Positions 33,387 through 41,002 of a DNA stretch of 64,000 nucleotides are shown here, one piece after another (position 1 is the stretch's first letter; every line of letters starts with the position of its first letter). The notes beneath the pieces were generated by a model. The model made no database searches. It was not told where the DNA came from and saw only the letters and a program-made list of their open reading frames with translations. Both the position numbers and the translations under genes were made by a program. The stretch is from contig NZ_LMDJ01000001.1 of the NCBI RefSeq assembly GCF_001425045.1, positions 869,859 to 933,858 of the forward strand. Direction: 5' to 3'. This DNA comes from Massilia sp. Root351 (GTDB lineage Bacteria; Pseudomonadota; Gammaproteobacteria; Burkholderiales; Burkholderiaceae_D).

Positions 33387-34030
33387 TGCAGTCCTTCCGC
33401 AATGCCGCCTGGGTGGCTGGCGCCGCGCTGCTGGCGGGGTGCGCCGGATCGCTGCCGGCCGAGCGTTTCTACAGCCTCTCCGCTGGCGCGGCGCAGGGCG
33501 CAGCGCCGGCCGCCGGGCCGGCGTCGGCTGCACCGTTGTACGTCGAACTGCAGGCGGTCACCGTGCCGCAGCAGGTCAGCCGCAACCAGCTGGTGGTGAC
33601 CAGCGGCGCGGGCAGGGTGGCGTTGCTGGAGCAGGAGCGCTGGGCTGCACCGCTGGCGTCCGAAATCGGGCAGGCGCTGTCGCTGGGCGTGACCGCCGAA
33701 CTGGGCGCCATCGACGTGTACCGCACGCCGACGCCGGAACAGGCCACGGTCTACCGCGTCAGCACCAATGTGCAGCGGTTTGAATCCGCGCCCGGCCAGT
33801 ACGCGCTGGTGGATGCCGTATGGAGCGTGCGCAGAATCGGCAGCGGCAGCGGCAAGCTGCTGACTTGCCGCAGCGCCGCCGAGGAAAAGGTCGCGCCGGG
33901 CTACGACGCGCTGGTGGCGGGCCACCGCCGCGCGGTCGCGCGCATCGCGGCCGATATCTCGCAGGCTATCCGCGCGATGAACACCGGTGCCGCGCCGGGG
34001 TGCCCGGCGGCGGCGCCGGCCTCGCCTTAG
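33383..34030 (+). CDS. pqiC: PqiC outer-membrane lipoprotein (ABC-type transport auxiliary family)
   Basis: The 215-residue protein starts with a lipoprotein signal ending in the lipobox ALLAGC (Cys at about 18), followed by AERFYSLSAG and the DUF330/PqiC body (VPQQVSRNQLVVTSGAGRVALLEQERWAAPLASEI). It should anchor the PqiB tunnel to the outer membrane. Either ATG (33383 or 33386) is usable. The first overlaps the pqiB stop. It is the last gene of the operon, and a short GC hairpin follows. Confidence 0.9.
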   Translation: MMQSFRNAAWVAGAALLAGCAGSLPAERFYSLSAGAAQGAAPAAGPASAAPLYVELQAVTVPQQVSRNQLVVTSGAGRVALLEQERWAAPLASEIGQALSLGVTAELGAIDVYRTPTPEQATVYRVSTNVQRFESAPGQYALVDAVWSVRRIGSGSGKLLTCRSAAEEKVAPGYDALVAGHRRAVARIAADISQAIRAMNTGAAPGCPAAAPASP

Positions 34031-34036
34031 GCGGCA

Positions 34037-34056
34037 GGGCTGGCGGCCGCCGGCCC
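34037..34056. terminator. GC-rich hairpin between convergent pqiC and terB-like genes
   Basis: GGGC (34037-34040) and GCCC (34053-34056) flank the self-complementary GGCGGCCGCC (34042-34051). The hairpin lies between convergent stops, but no U-run follows on either strand, so terminator function is tentative. Confidence 0.35.
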
Positions 34057-34064
34057 AATAGGCG

Positions 34065-34478
34065 CTATTCGGCCAGGTCCGGCTCGGTGATGAAGCGCGA
34101 TTCGGCCGCCCACACCGCGCAAGCCCGCGCCAGCAGCTTGGCTTCGCCGTCGGCCAGCACGCCGTCGGCATCGGCGATATTCCACATGCCGCGCAGCAGT
34201 TCGCGGCGCAGCTCCGAGTCCGTGATATCGGCCAGCAGCATGTCGATGTTGGCCGGGTCCAGTTCGACATAGTCCTGCTTCACACTGCTGCTCAGCAGGT
34301 CGTAGCACAGTTCCTGCACCAGGTCATGGAAGGTATCCAGGTCGATGTCGATATGTTCCAGCAGGCGCGAACGTTCCAGCGCGCGCAGCTCGGACGGTGC
34401 CATCTGGCCGTCGACCACCATGGCCAGCGCCAGGATACGGCCCGCCGCGCTGGCGCTGTTTGGCATGTAGTGTCGCAT
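34065..34478 (-). CDS. TerB-like protein
   Basis: The 137-residue all-helical protein shows the TerB/tellurite-resistance fold: GRILALAMVVDGQMAPSELRALE and, in the second half, GMWNIADADGVLADGEAKLLARAC with the acidic DADG loop typical of the family. It lies 34 bases after a TerC-like gene on the same strand, so the two may be co-transcribed. TerB and TerC are associated with tellurite or envelope stress, but solo pairs like this have no proven role. Confidence 0.8.
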   Translation of the reverse strand: MRHYMPNSASAAGRILALAMVVDGQMAPSELRALERSRLLEHIDIDLDTFHDLVQELCYDLLSSSVKQDYVELDPANIDMLLADITDSELRRELLRGMWNIADADGVLADGEAKLLARACAVWAAESRFITEPDLAE

Positions 34479-34512
34479 TGTGTTGCTCCTTCTTCGAGTG
34501 TATCGGGTGAAA

Positions 34513-35478
34513 TCAGTTGTGCTTGCTATGCCGTGTCGCGTACAGGCTGGCTATCACGCTGCCTGCGATCAGCGTTGCCACCACGGCCAGGGAGATATGC
34601 ACCGGCATGTGGAACCACGGCATGATCAGCATCTTCGCGCCGATGAACACCAGCACCATGGCCAGGCCATACTTCAGCAGGTGGAAGCGGCCCGCTATGT
34701 CGGCCAGCAGGAAGTACAGCGCCCGCAGGCCCAGGATGGCGAACATGTTCGACGTGAATACGATGAACGGGTCCGACGTGATGGCGAAGATGGCCGGGAT
34801 CGAATCGACCGCGAACACCAGGTCCGTCGCCTCGATCAGGATCAGCACCAGGAACAGCGGCGTCACGTAGCGCAGGCCATCCTTGAAGACGAAGAACTTC
34901 TCGCCATGGTCGCCCTCGGCCACCCGCAGGTGGCGCCGCGCCAGGCGCAGCACGGGATTCTTTTGCAGGTCCGGCTCATGGTCGGCCGCCACCATCATGC
35001 GGATACCGGTAATCGCCAGGAATGCGCCGAATACGTACAGCATCCAGCTGAATTCACTCACCACCCAGGCGCCGGCCATGATCATCACGGCGCGCATCAC
35101 AATGGCGCCCAGCACGCCGTAAATCAGCACGCGGCGCTGGTACTCGGGCTTCACGTGGAAGGACGAGAAGATCAGCAGGAAGATGAAGATGTTGTCGACC
35201 GACAGGGCCTTCTCGATCAGGTAGCCCGACAGGAATTCGAGCGCCTTGCGCTCGGCGATTTCCGGTCCGACGGCGCCCTGCAGATACCACCACAGGCCGG
35301 CATTGAACAGCAGTGCCAGCGAAAACCAGATCAGCGACCAGGTGCCCGCCTCGCGCACCGTGACCTTGTGCGCCTTGTCGCCGCCAAAGACGTACAAGTC
35401 CAGTGCCAGCATCGCCAGCACGAAGACGACGAAGCCGGCCCACATGGGCGCTGTCGCAAATTGCTCCAAACCGTTCAT
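34513..35478 (-). CDS. TerC/Alx-family integral membrane protein
   Basis: The 321-residue protein has about nine hydrophobic segments and TerC hallmarks: EKALSVDNIFIFLLIF with the conserved Asp-Asn, and IEATDLVFAVDSIPAIFAI with paired acidic residues. Alx/TerC proteins are linked to manganese export or metal homeostasis. A perfect AGGAGG RBS just upstream fixes the ATG at 35478 and excludes the longer frame that continues upstream. No yybP-ykoY riboswitch-like structure is seen in the short leader. It is divergent from a LysR gene. Confidence 0.9.
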   Translation of the reverse strand: MNGLEQFATAPMWAGFVVFVLAMLALDLYVFGGDKAHKVTVREAGTWSLIWFSLALLFNAGLWWYLQGAVGPEIAERKALEFLSGYLIEKALSVDNIFIFLLIFSSFHVKPEYQRRVLIYGVLGAIVMRAVMIMAGAWVVSEFSWMLYVFGAFLAITGIRMMVAADHEPDLQKNPVLRLARRHLRVAEGDHGEKFFVFKDGLRYVTPLFLVLILIEATDLVFAVDSIPAIFAITSDPFIVFTSNMFAILGLRALYFLLADIAGRFHLLKYGLAMVLVFIGAKMLIMPWFHMPVHISLAVVATLIAGSVIASLYATRHSKHN

Positions 35479-35524
35479 AGCCAACCTCCTTTGTCGAAAG
35501 ACCATGGTAAGCACTCGGCTGGAA

Positions 35525-35561
35525 TCGAACAATTCGAATATACTTGGTCGATACATCGAGA
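35525..35561. promoter_or_regulatory. Two adjacent palindromes in the terC/LysR divergent region
   Basis: TCGAA-CAA-TTCGA (35525-35537) and, about 10 bases on, TCGAT-AC-ATCGA (within 35548-35561) are perfect palindromes in the 106-base divergent spacer. They are candidate binding sites of the adjacent LysR regulator (inference). Confidence 0.35.
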
Positions 35562-35584
35562 AAACTGAGGTATAGGAGCAGCCG

Positions 35585-36484
35585 ATGACGACACTGAACT
35601 TCAAGCACCTGCGATATTTCTGGATGGTGGCGCGCACCGGCAGCATTGCCAAGGCGGCCGAGCAGCTGCACCTGACGCCGCAATCCATCTCCGGCCAACT
35701 GAGCGAGTTCGCCGACACGCTGGGCGTGGAACTGTTCCGCCGCGTGGGCCGCAGGCTGGAATTGACCGATACCGGCCAGCGCATGCTGCACCACGCGGAA
35801 GAGATATTCCGCTCCGGCGACGAGCTGCTGGAAGTGGTGCGCGACCAGGCCGCCACCGCCACTGCCAGCTTCCGCGTCGGCGTGTCCGACTCCGTCTCCA
35901 AGGCGATTGCCTGCGAGCTGGTGGCCCCGGCGCTGTCGCTGCCGTCCCCCACCCGGCTGATTTGCCGCGAAGGCCGCATGGAGGCCCTGCTGGCCGACCT
36001 GGCGGTGCACAAGCTGGACCTGATCATCGCGGACCGCGCCATGCCCGGCCACCTGCATGTGCGCGGCTACAGCCACCTGCTGGGCGAGAGCCAGTTGCAG
36101 GTGCTGGCCGCACCGGGACTGGCGGCGGGCTTGCGGGGACCATTCCCGGCGTGCCTGAACCACGCGCCGCTGCTGCTGCCGGGTGAGGACTTTGCCGTGC
36201 GCCCCAAGCTGATGCAATGGCTGCAGGAGCACGTGGCGCATTCCCGCGTGGTCGGCGAATTCGACGACAGCGCCATGATCAAGGCCTTCGGCCAGTCCGG
36301 CGCGGGGCTGTTCTTCGTGCCGGCCGCCATTGCGGGCCGCGTGTGCCAGCAGTACGGCGTGGTGGTGGTGGGCAGCGTTCCTGCGCTGCGTGAACGGGTC
36401 TATGCGATCACCACCGAGCGCCGCATCAGCCATCCGATTACGCAAGCCATCAGCCAGGCCGCCCAGCGGACGCTGTCGGTTTGA
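35585..36484 (+). CDS. LysR-family regulator (NhaR-like)
   Basis: The 299-residue regulator has an HTH at about 5-63 (LRYFWMVARTGSIAKAAEQLHLTPQSIS) typical of the NhaR subgroup, and a LysR substrate-binding domain from about 90. NhaR-type proteins respond to ionic stress. Divergence from the terC-like gene suggests that it controls that membrane protein and itself. The coding end overlaps the next, convergent LysR gene by 35 bases. Confidence 0.9.
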   Translation: MTTLNFKHLRYFWMVARTGSIAKAAEQLHLTPQSISGQLSEFADTLGVELFRRVGRRLELTDTGQRMLHHAEEIFRSGDELLEVVRDQAATATASFRVGVSDSVSKAIACELVAPALSLPSPTRLICREGRMEALLADLAVHKLDLIIADRAMPGHLHVRGYSHLLGESQLQVLAAPGLAAGLRGPFPACLNHAPLLLPGEDFAVRPKLMQWLQEHVAHSRVVGEFDDSAMIKAFGQSGAGLFFVPAAIAGRVCQQYGVVVVGSVPALRERVYAITTERRISHPITQAISQAAQRTLSV

Positions 36485-37367
36485 GCGCATCCACCAGTTC
36501 GCGCGCGTAGCCCGGCAGGTCGGCGTAGTGGCGCACGCAGATCAGCAGCTTGCGCACCGCCCACGGGTCGGTGAGGTGGACGTGGCGGATGTCCATCGCA
36601 CCGCGCGAACGCAGCACCGCCGATTCCGGCAGCACCGCCAGGCCGGCGCCGCTGGCGGCCATGCGGCATACCGCATCCAGGCTGCGCAGGCGCACGCGGT
36701 AGATCAGCCGCTTGCCCAGCCGCGCGGCGTGGCCGGCGATGTATTTGTGCAGCGCGCTGTCGCCGGCCAGGCCGATGAAGTCGTAACCGAGCGCATCGGT
36801 GAAGGCCATGCTGCGCTTGCGCTTGAGCTGCGCCGCCAGCGGGTGCTGCGGCGACATGGCCAGCACCAGCCGGTCGTCGCGGAAGGGATAGATTTCCAGG
36901 CCGGTGCTGTCGACCGAGTCCGCGATCACGCCGATGTCGGCCAGTCCGCCTTTCATGGCCTGCACAATGTCGTAGCTGAGGCGCTCCTCCAGGTCGATGT
37001 TGACGTGTGGGTGGGCGGCCATGAAGCCGGCCAGCGCCTCGGGCAGGAATTCGGCCAGCGCCGAGGTATTGCACAGCACTCGCACATGGCCCTTCAGGCC
37101 GGAGGCGTACTCGCCCAGGTCGGCGCGCATCTTTTCCATCTGCTGGGTGATCATGCGCGCGTGGTGCAGCAGCGTGCGGCCCGCCTCGGTGGTTTCCACG
37201 CCGCGCCTGCCGCGCTCCAGCAGCGGCACGCCCAGCATGTCCTCCATGCCGCGTATGCGCGCGCTGGCCGACGCCAGCGCCAGGTGCGACTGTTCGGCGC
37301 CGCTTGTGATGCTGCCGCTCTCGGCCACGTGCAGGAACAGGCGCAGGTCGGTCAGGTCGAATCGCAT
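36450..37367 (-). CDS. LysR-family regulator next to a TauE/SafE permease
   Basis: The 305-residue protein begins MRFDLTDLRLFLHVAESGSI with the LysR HTH at about 4-62. The effector domain includes VRVLCNTSALAEFLPEALAGF and RSLDAVCRMAASGAGLAVLPE. The ATG at 37367 is preferred over longer upstream in-frame starts, which would overlap the promoter of the permease. It is divergent from the TauE/SafE gene with 79 bases between starts, so it is its probable regulator. Confidence 0.9.
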   Translation of the reverse strand: MRFDLTDLRLFLHVAESGSITSGAEQSHLALASASARIRGMEDMLGVPLLERGRRGVETTEAGRTLLHHARMITQQMEKMRADLGEYASGLKGHVRVLCNTSALAEFLPEALAGFMAAHPHVNIDLEERLSYDIVQAMKGGLADIGVIADSVDSTGLEIYPFRDDRLVLAMSPQHPLAAQLKRKRSMAFTDALGYDFIGLAGDSALHKYIAGHAARLGKRLIYRVRLRSLDAVCRMAASGAGLAVLPESAVLRSRGAMDIRHVHLTDPWAVRKLLICVRHYADLPGYARELVDALKPTASAGRPG

Positions 37368-37446
37368 GGTGTCTTCGGATTTTACGTAGGCAGGGTGAGT
37401 ATATTCCACATTTTCCTTGCCGGCGCGGCGTGCCAGACTGCGGGCT

Positions 37447-38211
37447 ATGGAAAATATCATCTACATTACCGTGGTGTTCCTGCTCGCAGGAATAGTGAAG
37501 GGCGTGACCGGCATGGGGCTGCCGACGGTGGCGCTGGCGCTGCTCAGCCTTGTCATGACGCCGGTGGAGGCGGCGGCGCTGCTGATCGTGCCTTCGCTTT
37601 TGACGAATGTATGGCAGTTGCTGTCGGGCGCGCCGGTGTATCCGCTGTGGCAGCGCCTGTGGCCGATGATGGCGGGGATCTGCGTCGGTACCGGCCTGGG
37701 CACGGTGGCGGGGACGCTGATGGGCGGCATGATGGGCGGTGCGGTGGCGGCCGATGCGAAGATGGCCAGCGGCGCGCTGGGCGTGGCGCTGGTGGCGTAT
37801 GCGGCGATGGGGCTGCTGTCGCTGCGCTGGCGCCTGCGCGCCAGCGAGGCGATGATGTCGCCGGCGGTGGGAGCGGTGACCGGCGCCATCACGGTGGCCA
37901 CCGGCGTGTTCGTGATCCCGGCCGTGCCCTACCTGCAGGCGCTGGAGCTGGAGAAGGACGATCTTGTACAGGCCATGGGGCTGGCGTTTACGGTGTCCAC
38001 GGTGGCGCTGGCGGTGTCGCTGGCGGCGCGCGGCGCCTGGCAGCCGGCGGCGGCGGGGATGTCCTTCGTGGCGCAGCTGCCGGCGGTGGCGGGCATGCTG
38101 CTGGGGCAGCGGCTGCGCAGCCTGATGGCGCCCGCGCTATTCCGCAAGTGCTTCCTGTTCGCGCTCCTGTTGCTGGGCATGCACCTGGCGCTGGACGCGG
38201 CCTGGCACTAA
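37447..38211 (+). CDS. TauE/SafE-family sulfite or organic-anion permease
   Basis: The 254-residue inner-membrane protein has about eight hydrophobic segments, with the family's repeated half-motifs AGIVKGVTGMGLPTVALALL near the start and AVGAVTGAITVATGVFVIP in the second half. TauE/SafE proteins export or import sulfite, sulfoacetate and other organosulfur or organic anions. The regulator next door is a LysR protein. Substrate not determinable here. Confidence 0.88.
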   Translation: MENIIYITVVFLLAGIVKGVTGMGLPTVALALLSLVMTPVEAAALLIVPSLLTNVWQLLSGAPVYPLWQRLWPMMAGICVGTGLGTVAGTLMGGMMGGAVAADAKMASGALGVALVAYAAMGLLSLRWRLRASEAMMSPAVGAVTGAITVATGVFVIPAVPYLQALELEKDDLVQAMGLAFTVSTVALAVSLAARGAWQPAAAGMSFVAQLPAVAGMLLGQRLRSLMAPALFRKCFLFALLLLGMHLALDAAWH

Positions 38212-38230
38212 GCGCCGCGCAATGCGCGGG

Positions 38231-39139
38231 TCACGGCAGCGTGCTGAGCACTTCGGCGATCTGCTCGCGCAGCCAGCGGTTGGCGGGATCGCTGTCGACG
38301 TTGGCGTGCCAGTACAGCTGGTTGTCGATATGGGCCAGCTCCAGCGGCAGCGCCAGCATCTGGTGGCCGAACTGCTGGTTCAGCACCTGGCCGTAGCGCT
38401 CGGGCATGGTCAGCAGCAAGTCGGTCTGGCTCACCACCGTGCAGGCGGTATAGTAGTGCTGGCAGCGCATGCGGATGCGGCGCTGCAGGCCGCGCCGGCT
38501 CAGCTCCACATCCTCCAGGCTGGGCCCGCTGCGCCGCGAGCTGACCTGGATATGCTCCTGGCGCAGATACATCTCCAGGTCCAGCGCATGCTGCACCTGC
38601 GGATGGGCTGCGCGCGCCAGCACCACGGTCTGGTCGGACGGCAGCCGCATCTGGCGGATGTCCTTGGACAGCGGCAGCAGCAGGTCGATCGCCGCGTCGA
38701 TGCTGCCGGCGGCCAGCTCGCCTTCCAGTTCGCCGCGCGCCACCCGCAGCGCGTTCACGCCGACCGACGGCGCGGCCGATGCGATGCGCGCCATCAGCGG
38801 CGGCAGGATGGTGGGCTCGACCACGTCGCGCATGGCGAGCGTGAAGGTGCGTTCGCTGGTGGCCGGGTCGAAGCGCTCGGCGCCGCTCAGGGTGACTTCG
38901 AATCCGCGCAGCGCCTGCCGGACCGGCTCGATGATACTGCGCGCCAGCGGCGTCGGCACCATCACGTGGCCCTGGCGCTCGAACAGCGCGTCGTTCAGCA
39001 ACTGCCGCAGGCGCGCCAGCGCGTGGCTGACGGCCGGCTGCGTCAGGTTCATCTTCAGGCTGGCGCGTGTCAGGCTGCCCTCCGTGTAGATGGCGTCGAA
39101 CACGACAAACAGATTCAGGTCGACCTTGGATATATGCAT
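38231..39139 (-). CDS. LysR-family regulator (NodD/PcpR-like)
   Basis: The 302-residue regulator begins MHISKVDLNLFVVFDAIYTEGS and has its HTH at about 6-64 (LTQPAVSHALARLRQLLND). The effector domain follows, with TFTLAMRDVVEPTILPPL. This N-terminal type is that of the NodD/NahR/LinR subgroup, which often responds to aromatic compounds. It is divergent from a histidine phosphatase gene, with a 15-bp palindrome between them. Confidence 0.9.
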   Translation of the reverse strand: MHISKVDLNLFVVFDAIYTEGSLTRASLKMNLTQPAVSHALARLRQLLNDALFERQGHVMVPTPLARSIIEPVRQALRGFEVTLSGAERFDPATSERTFTLAMRDVVEPTILPPLMARIASAAPSVGVNALRVARGELEGELAAGSIDAAIDLLLPLSKDIRQMRLPSDQTVVLARAAHPQVQHALDLEMYLRQEHIQVSSRRSGPSLEDVELSRRGLQRRIRMRCQHYYTACTVVSQTDLLLTMPERYGQVLNQQFGHQMLALPLELAHIDNQLYWHANVDSDPANRWLREQIAEVLSTLP

Positions 39140-39165
39140 GATGTTTATTGGGATGCATTAAAACT

Positions 39166-39180
39166 ATTCATTTGATGAAT
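39166..39180. promoter_or_regulatory. LysR-box palindrome ATTCAT-TTG-ATGAAT
   Basis: A perfect 15-bp palindrome with the T-n11-A form of LysR boxes lies 27 bases upstream of the LysR start and 56 bases before the phosphatase start. It is the likely autoregulatory site of the divergent LysR gene (inference). Confidence 0.45.
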
Positions 39181-39235
39181 TCTACATCGGGCGCTAAGCT
39201 GTGTTTTATTCTTTTTGTTACACGGAGGACGCGCG

Positions 39236-39943
39236 ATGGGACAAATTTACCTGGTTCGCCACGGCCAAGCCTCGTTCGGATCCGCCAACTACGACCAGCT
39301 TTCCCCGCTGGGCTTCGAGCAGGCGCGCCTGCTGGGGCAATGGTTCGCCAACAGCCGCCAGGTTTTCCAGCGCGTGGTGTGCGGCGGCATGGTGCGCCAC
39401 CGGCAGACGGCGGACAGCTGCCTGTCCGAACTGGCCCGCACGCTGCTGGCCGATACCGAATGGCTTACCGATCCGGGTTTCGCGGAGTTCAACCACGTCG
39501 AAGTACTGGTGAGGCACTGCCCGGAGTTTGCCTCGCCGGAAGCGTTCAGGGCGTACGCGGCGCGCCAGGCCGATCCCAAGCACGCCTTCGAGCATATCTT
39601 CGTGGCGGCCATGCAGCGCTGGATGGGTGGCAAACACGATGGCGACTACACCGAGACCTGGCAGGCCTTCCAGGCGCGCTGCGTGGCGGCGTTGGAGCGC
39701 CTGACCTCGCAGCGGGCGGAGTCGGAAACCACGGTGGTGTTCACCTCGGGCGGTACGATTTCGGCAATCTGCCAGCATTTGCTGGACCTGCCCGACCACA
39801 AGACGCTGGAGCTGAACTGGTCCATCGCCAACTGCTCGCTGACCAAGCTGCAGCACCGTCCGGGCAAGACCAGTGTGAATTACCTGAACAATTACGCGCA
39901 CCTGGAGTGGCTGGGCGAGGCGAATAGCGTTACTTACCGGTAA
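39236..39943 (+). CDS. Histidine phosphatase superfamily protein
   Basis: The 235-residue protein starts MGQIYLVRHGQAS with the catalytic RHG motif (His at about 9), followed by PLGFEQARLLGQWF and the second-His region VFTSGGTISAIC. There the usual His-Gly-x-x-x-R pattern is replaced by a Ser-Gly-Gly, which may weaken activity. CGGAGGA before the ATG is a strong RBS. Members include phosphoglycerate mutase-like, alpha-ribazole and SixA-type phosphatases. Substrate unknown. Confidence 0.85.
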   Translation: MGQIYLVRHGQASFGSANYDQLSPLGFEQARLLGQWFANSRQVFQRVVCGGMVRHRQTADSCLSELARTLLADTEWLTDPGFAEFNHVEVLVRHCPEFASPEAFRAYAARQADPKHAFEHIFVAAMQRWMGGKHDGDYTETWQAFQARCVAALERLTSQRAESETTVVFTSGGTISAICQHLLDLPDHKTLELNWSIANCSLTKLQHRPGKTSVNYLNNYAHLEWLGEANSVTYR

Positions 39944-39967
39944 TTCTGATAAATTCAACAACAATGC

Positions 39968-39992
39968 AGACGGCGTTTCGCCGTCTTTTTTT
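39968..39992 (+). terminator. Rho-independent terminator of the phosphatase gene
   Basis: AGACGGCG (39968-39975) and CGCCGTCT (39979-39986) form a perfect 8-bp stem with a TTT loop, followed by a run of seven T (39986-39992). It lies 25 bases after the phosphatase stop and is one of the clearest terminators in the window. Confidence 0.9.
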
Positions 39993-40002
39993 GTGCTTGC
40001 CT

Positions 40003-40016
40003 GTCAGACGTCTGAC
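40003..40016. promoter_or_regulatory. Palindrome GTCAGACGTCTGAC downstream of the FadR gene
   Basis: This 14-bp perfect palindrome shares the 9-mer TGTCAGACG with the putative FadR operator at 40875-40885 on the other side of the regulator gene. It could be a second binding site or chance. It lies between a terminator and the FadR stop. Confidence 0.3.
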
Positions 40017-40062
40017 GGGTGTGGGCGAAAAAAAGCCCGAGCGCGTGGCATCGGGCGTGCTC

Positions 40063-40809
40063 TCAGGGCTGCCTGCTTGCTTCGTATTGTTCGTGCGCGC
40101 GCCGCAGGCGCTCGCGGCTGTTGCTGAGGTGGGTGCGCATGGCCGCGCGGGCCGATTCGGGGTCCTGGCGGGCGATGGCGCTGTAGATATCCTCATGTTC
40201 GCGCCGCACCCGTTCCAGGTAGATCTCGGGCGCGTCGCGCGGGATGTGGGCGGAGGTCTGCCGCGCGCGCGGCAGCAGTTCCAGGTTGATGTGGCTGAGC
40301 ACATCGCGCAGATAGGGGTTGTTGGCGGCCTGCGCTATGGACAGGTGGTACTGCGTGTCCGCCGTGGCCGTCTCGCCGCCGCTGTCGCAGCGTGCCAGGA
40401 AGGCGTCCAGCGCGGCGCGGATCCTTGCCAGCTGCGGCTCGCTGCGGCGGCTGGCGGCCAGGCCCGCAGCCTCGGTCTCCAGGCTGATGCGCAGTTCCAG
40501 GATGGACAGCACGTCCTCCTTGGTCATCGCGCTCTTGGCCGCCAGGCCCATATGCTGCGGCGTGCGGTCCAGTACGAAGGTGCCCACGCCCTGGCGGGTC
40601 TCGACCATGCCGGCCGCCTGCATATGCGAAATCGCTTCCCGCACCACCGAGCGGCTCACGCCCAGCGCGCGGATGATCTCCGCCTCGGATGGCACCTTCT
40701 CGCCGGGTGCGATGCGGCCGTCCTTGATCAGGTCTGCGACGTAACTGACAACGCCGTGCGCCAGCGAGCGCGGTTTGGGCGGGGCGGGGGTGGGGCGGCT
40801 TGATTCCAT
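40063..40809 (-). CDS. GntR regulator of the FadR subfamily
   Basis: The 248-residue protein has an N-terminal GntR winged helix (about 20-85, KVPSEAEIIRALGVSRSVVREAI) and a C-terminal all-helical FCD domain (LELRISLETEAAGLA, FHLSIAQAANNPYL-like segment, EHEDIYSAIARQDPESARAAMRTHL) with the Asp/His metal-site pattern. FadR-type FCD regulators respond to sugar acids, organic acids or amino acids. The ATG at 40809 is preferred to a TTG at 40827. It is divergent from the TonB receptor and ABC unit, which it probably represses. Confidence 0.9.
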   Translation of the reverse strand: MESSRPTPAPPKPRSLAHGVVSYVADLIKDGRIAPGEKVPSEAEIIRALGVSRSVVREAISHMQAAGMVETRQGVGTFVLDRTPQHMGLAAKSAMTKEDVLSILELRISLETEAAGLAASRRSEPQLARIRAALDAFLARCDSGGETATADTQYHLSIAQAANNPYLRDVLSHINLELLPRARQTSAHIPRDAPEIYLERVRREHEDIYSAIARQDPESARAAMRTHLSNSRERLRRAHEQYEASRQP

Positions 40810-40869
40810 GGATGGGCTGGGTCTCAAAACACAAGTTGCGTTTTCTAAAAGTGATGATTATACTTGCTT

Positions 40870-40897
40870 CCAAGTTGTCAGACGACCGATGACTTGG
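40870..40897. promoter_or_regulatory. Candidate FadR-type operator in the regulator/TonB-receptor divergent region
   Basis: TTGTC-A-GACGA (40875-40885) differs by one base from the TTGTC-n-GACAA pattern common for FCD-type GntR regulators. It is enclosed by the inverted repeat CCAAGT (40870-40875) and ACTTGG (40892-40897). The rest of the 193-base spacer 40810-41002 shows no other clear signal except an RBS. Confidence 0.5.
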
Positions 40898-41002
40898 GGC
40901 CGGCATTAGCAGCGTTACGGCGAGACAAAAAGGACAGCGCGGCAACGCATGATCCTCCGCCGACGTGAAGAAGAAAATTCTTACACCATGGAGGAGACCA
41001 CC

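Noticed and set aside
31853-34030. A 725-codon frame running through pqiB into pqiC, suggesting a larger fused protein.
   Set aside because: Only the part from 33383 encodes a recognised protein with a lipoprotein signal; the upstream part is out of frame with pqiB.
35479-35584. Possible manganese (yybP-ykoY) riboswitch before the TerC-like gene.
   Set aside because: The leader is only about 100 bases, shared with a divergent gene, and I see none of the expected paired helices.
40988-41002. Alternative ATG at 40988 for the TonB receptor.
   Set aside because: The GGAGGAG RBS lies between this ATG and the one at 41003, and the signal peptide begins cleanly from the latter.
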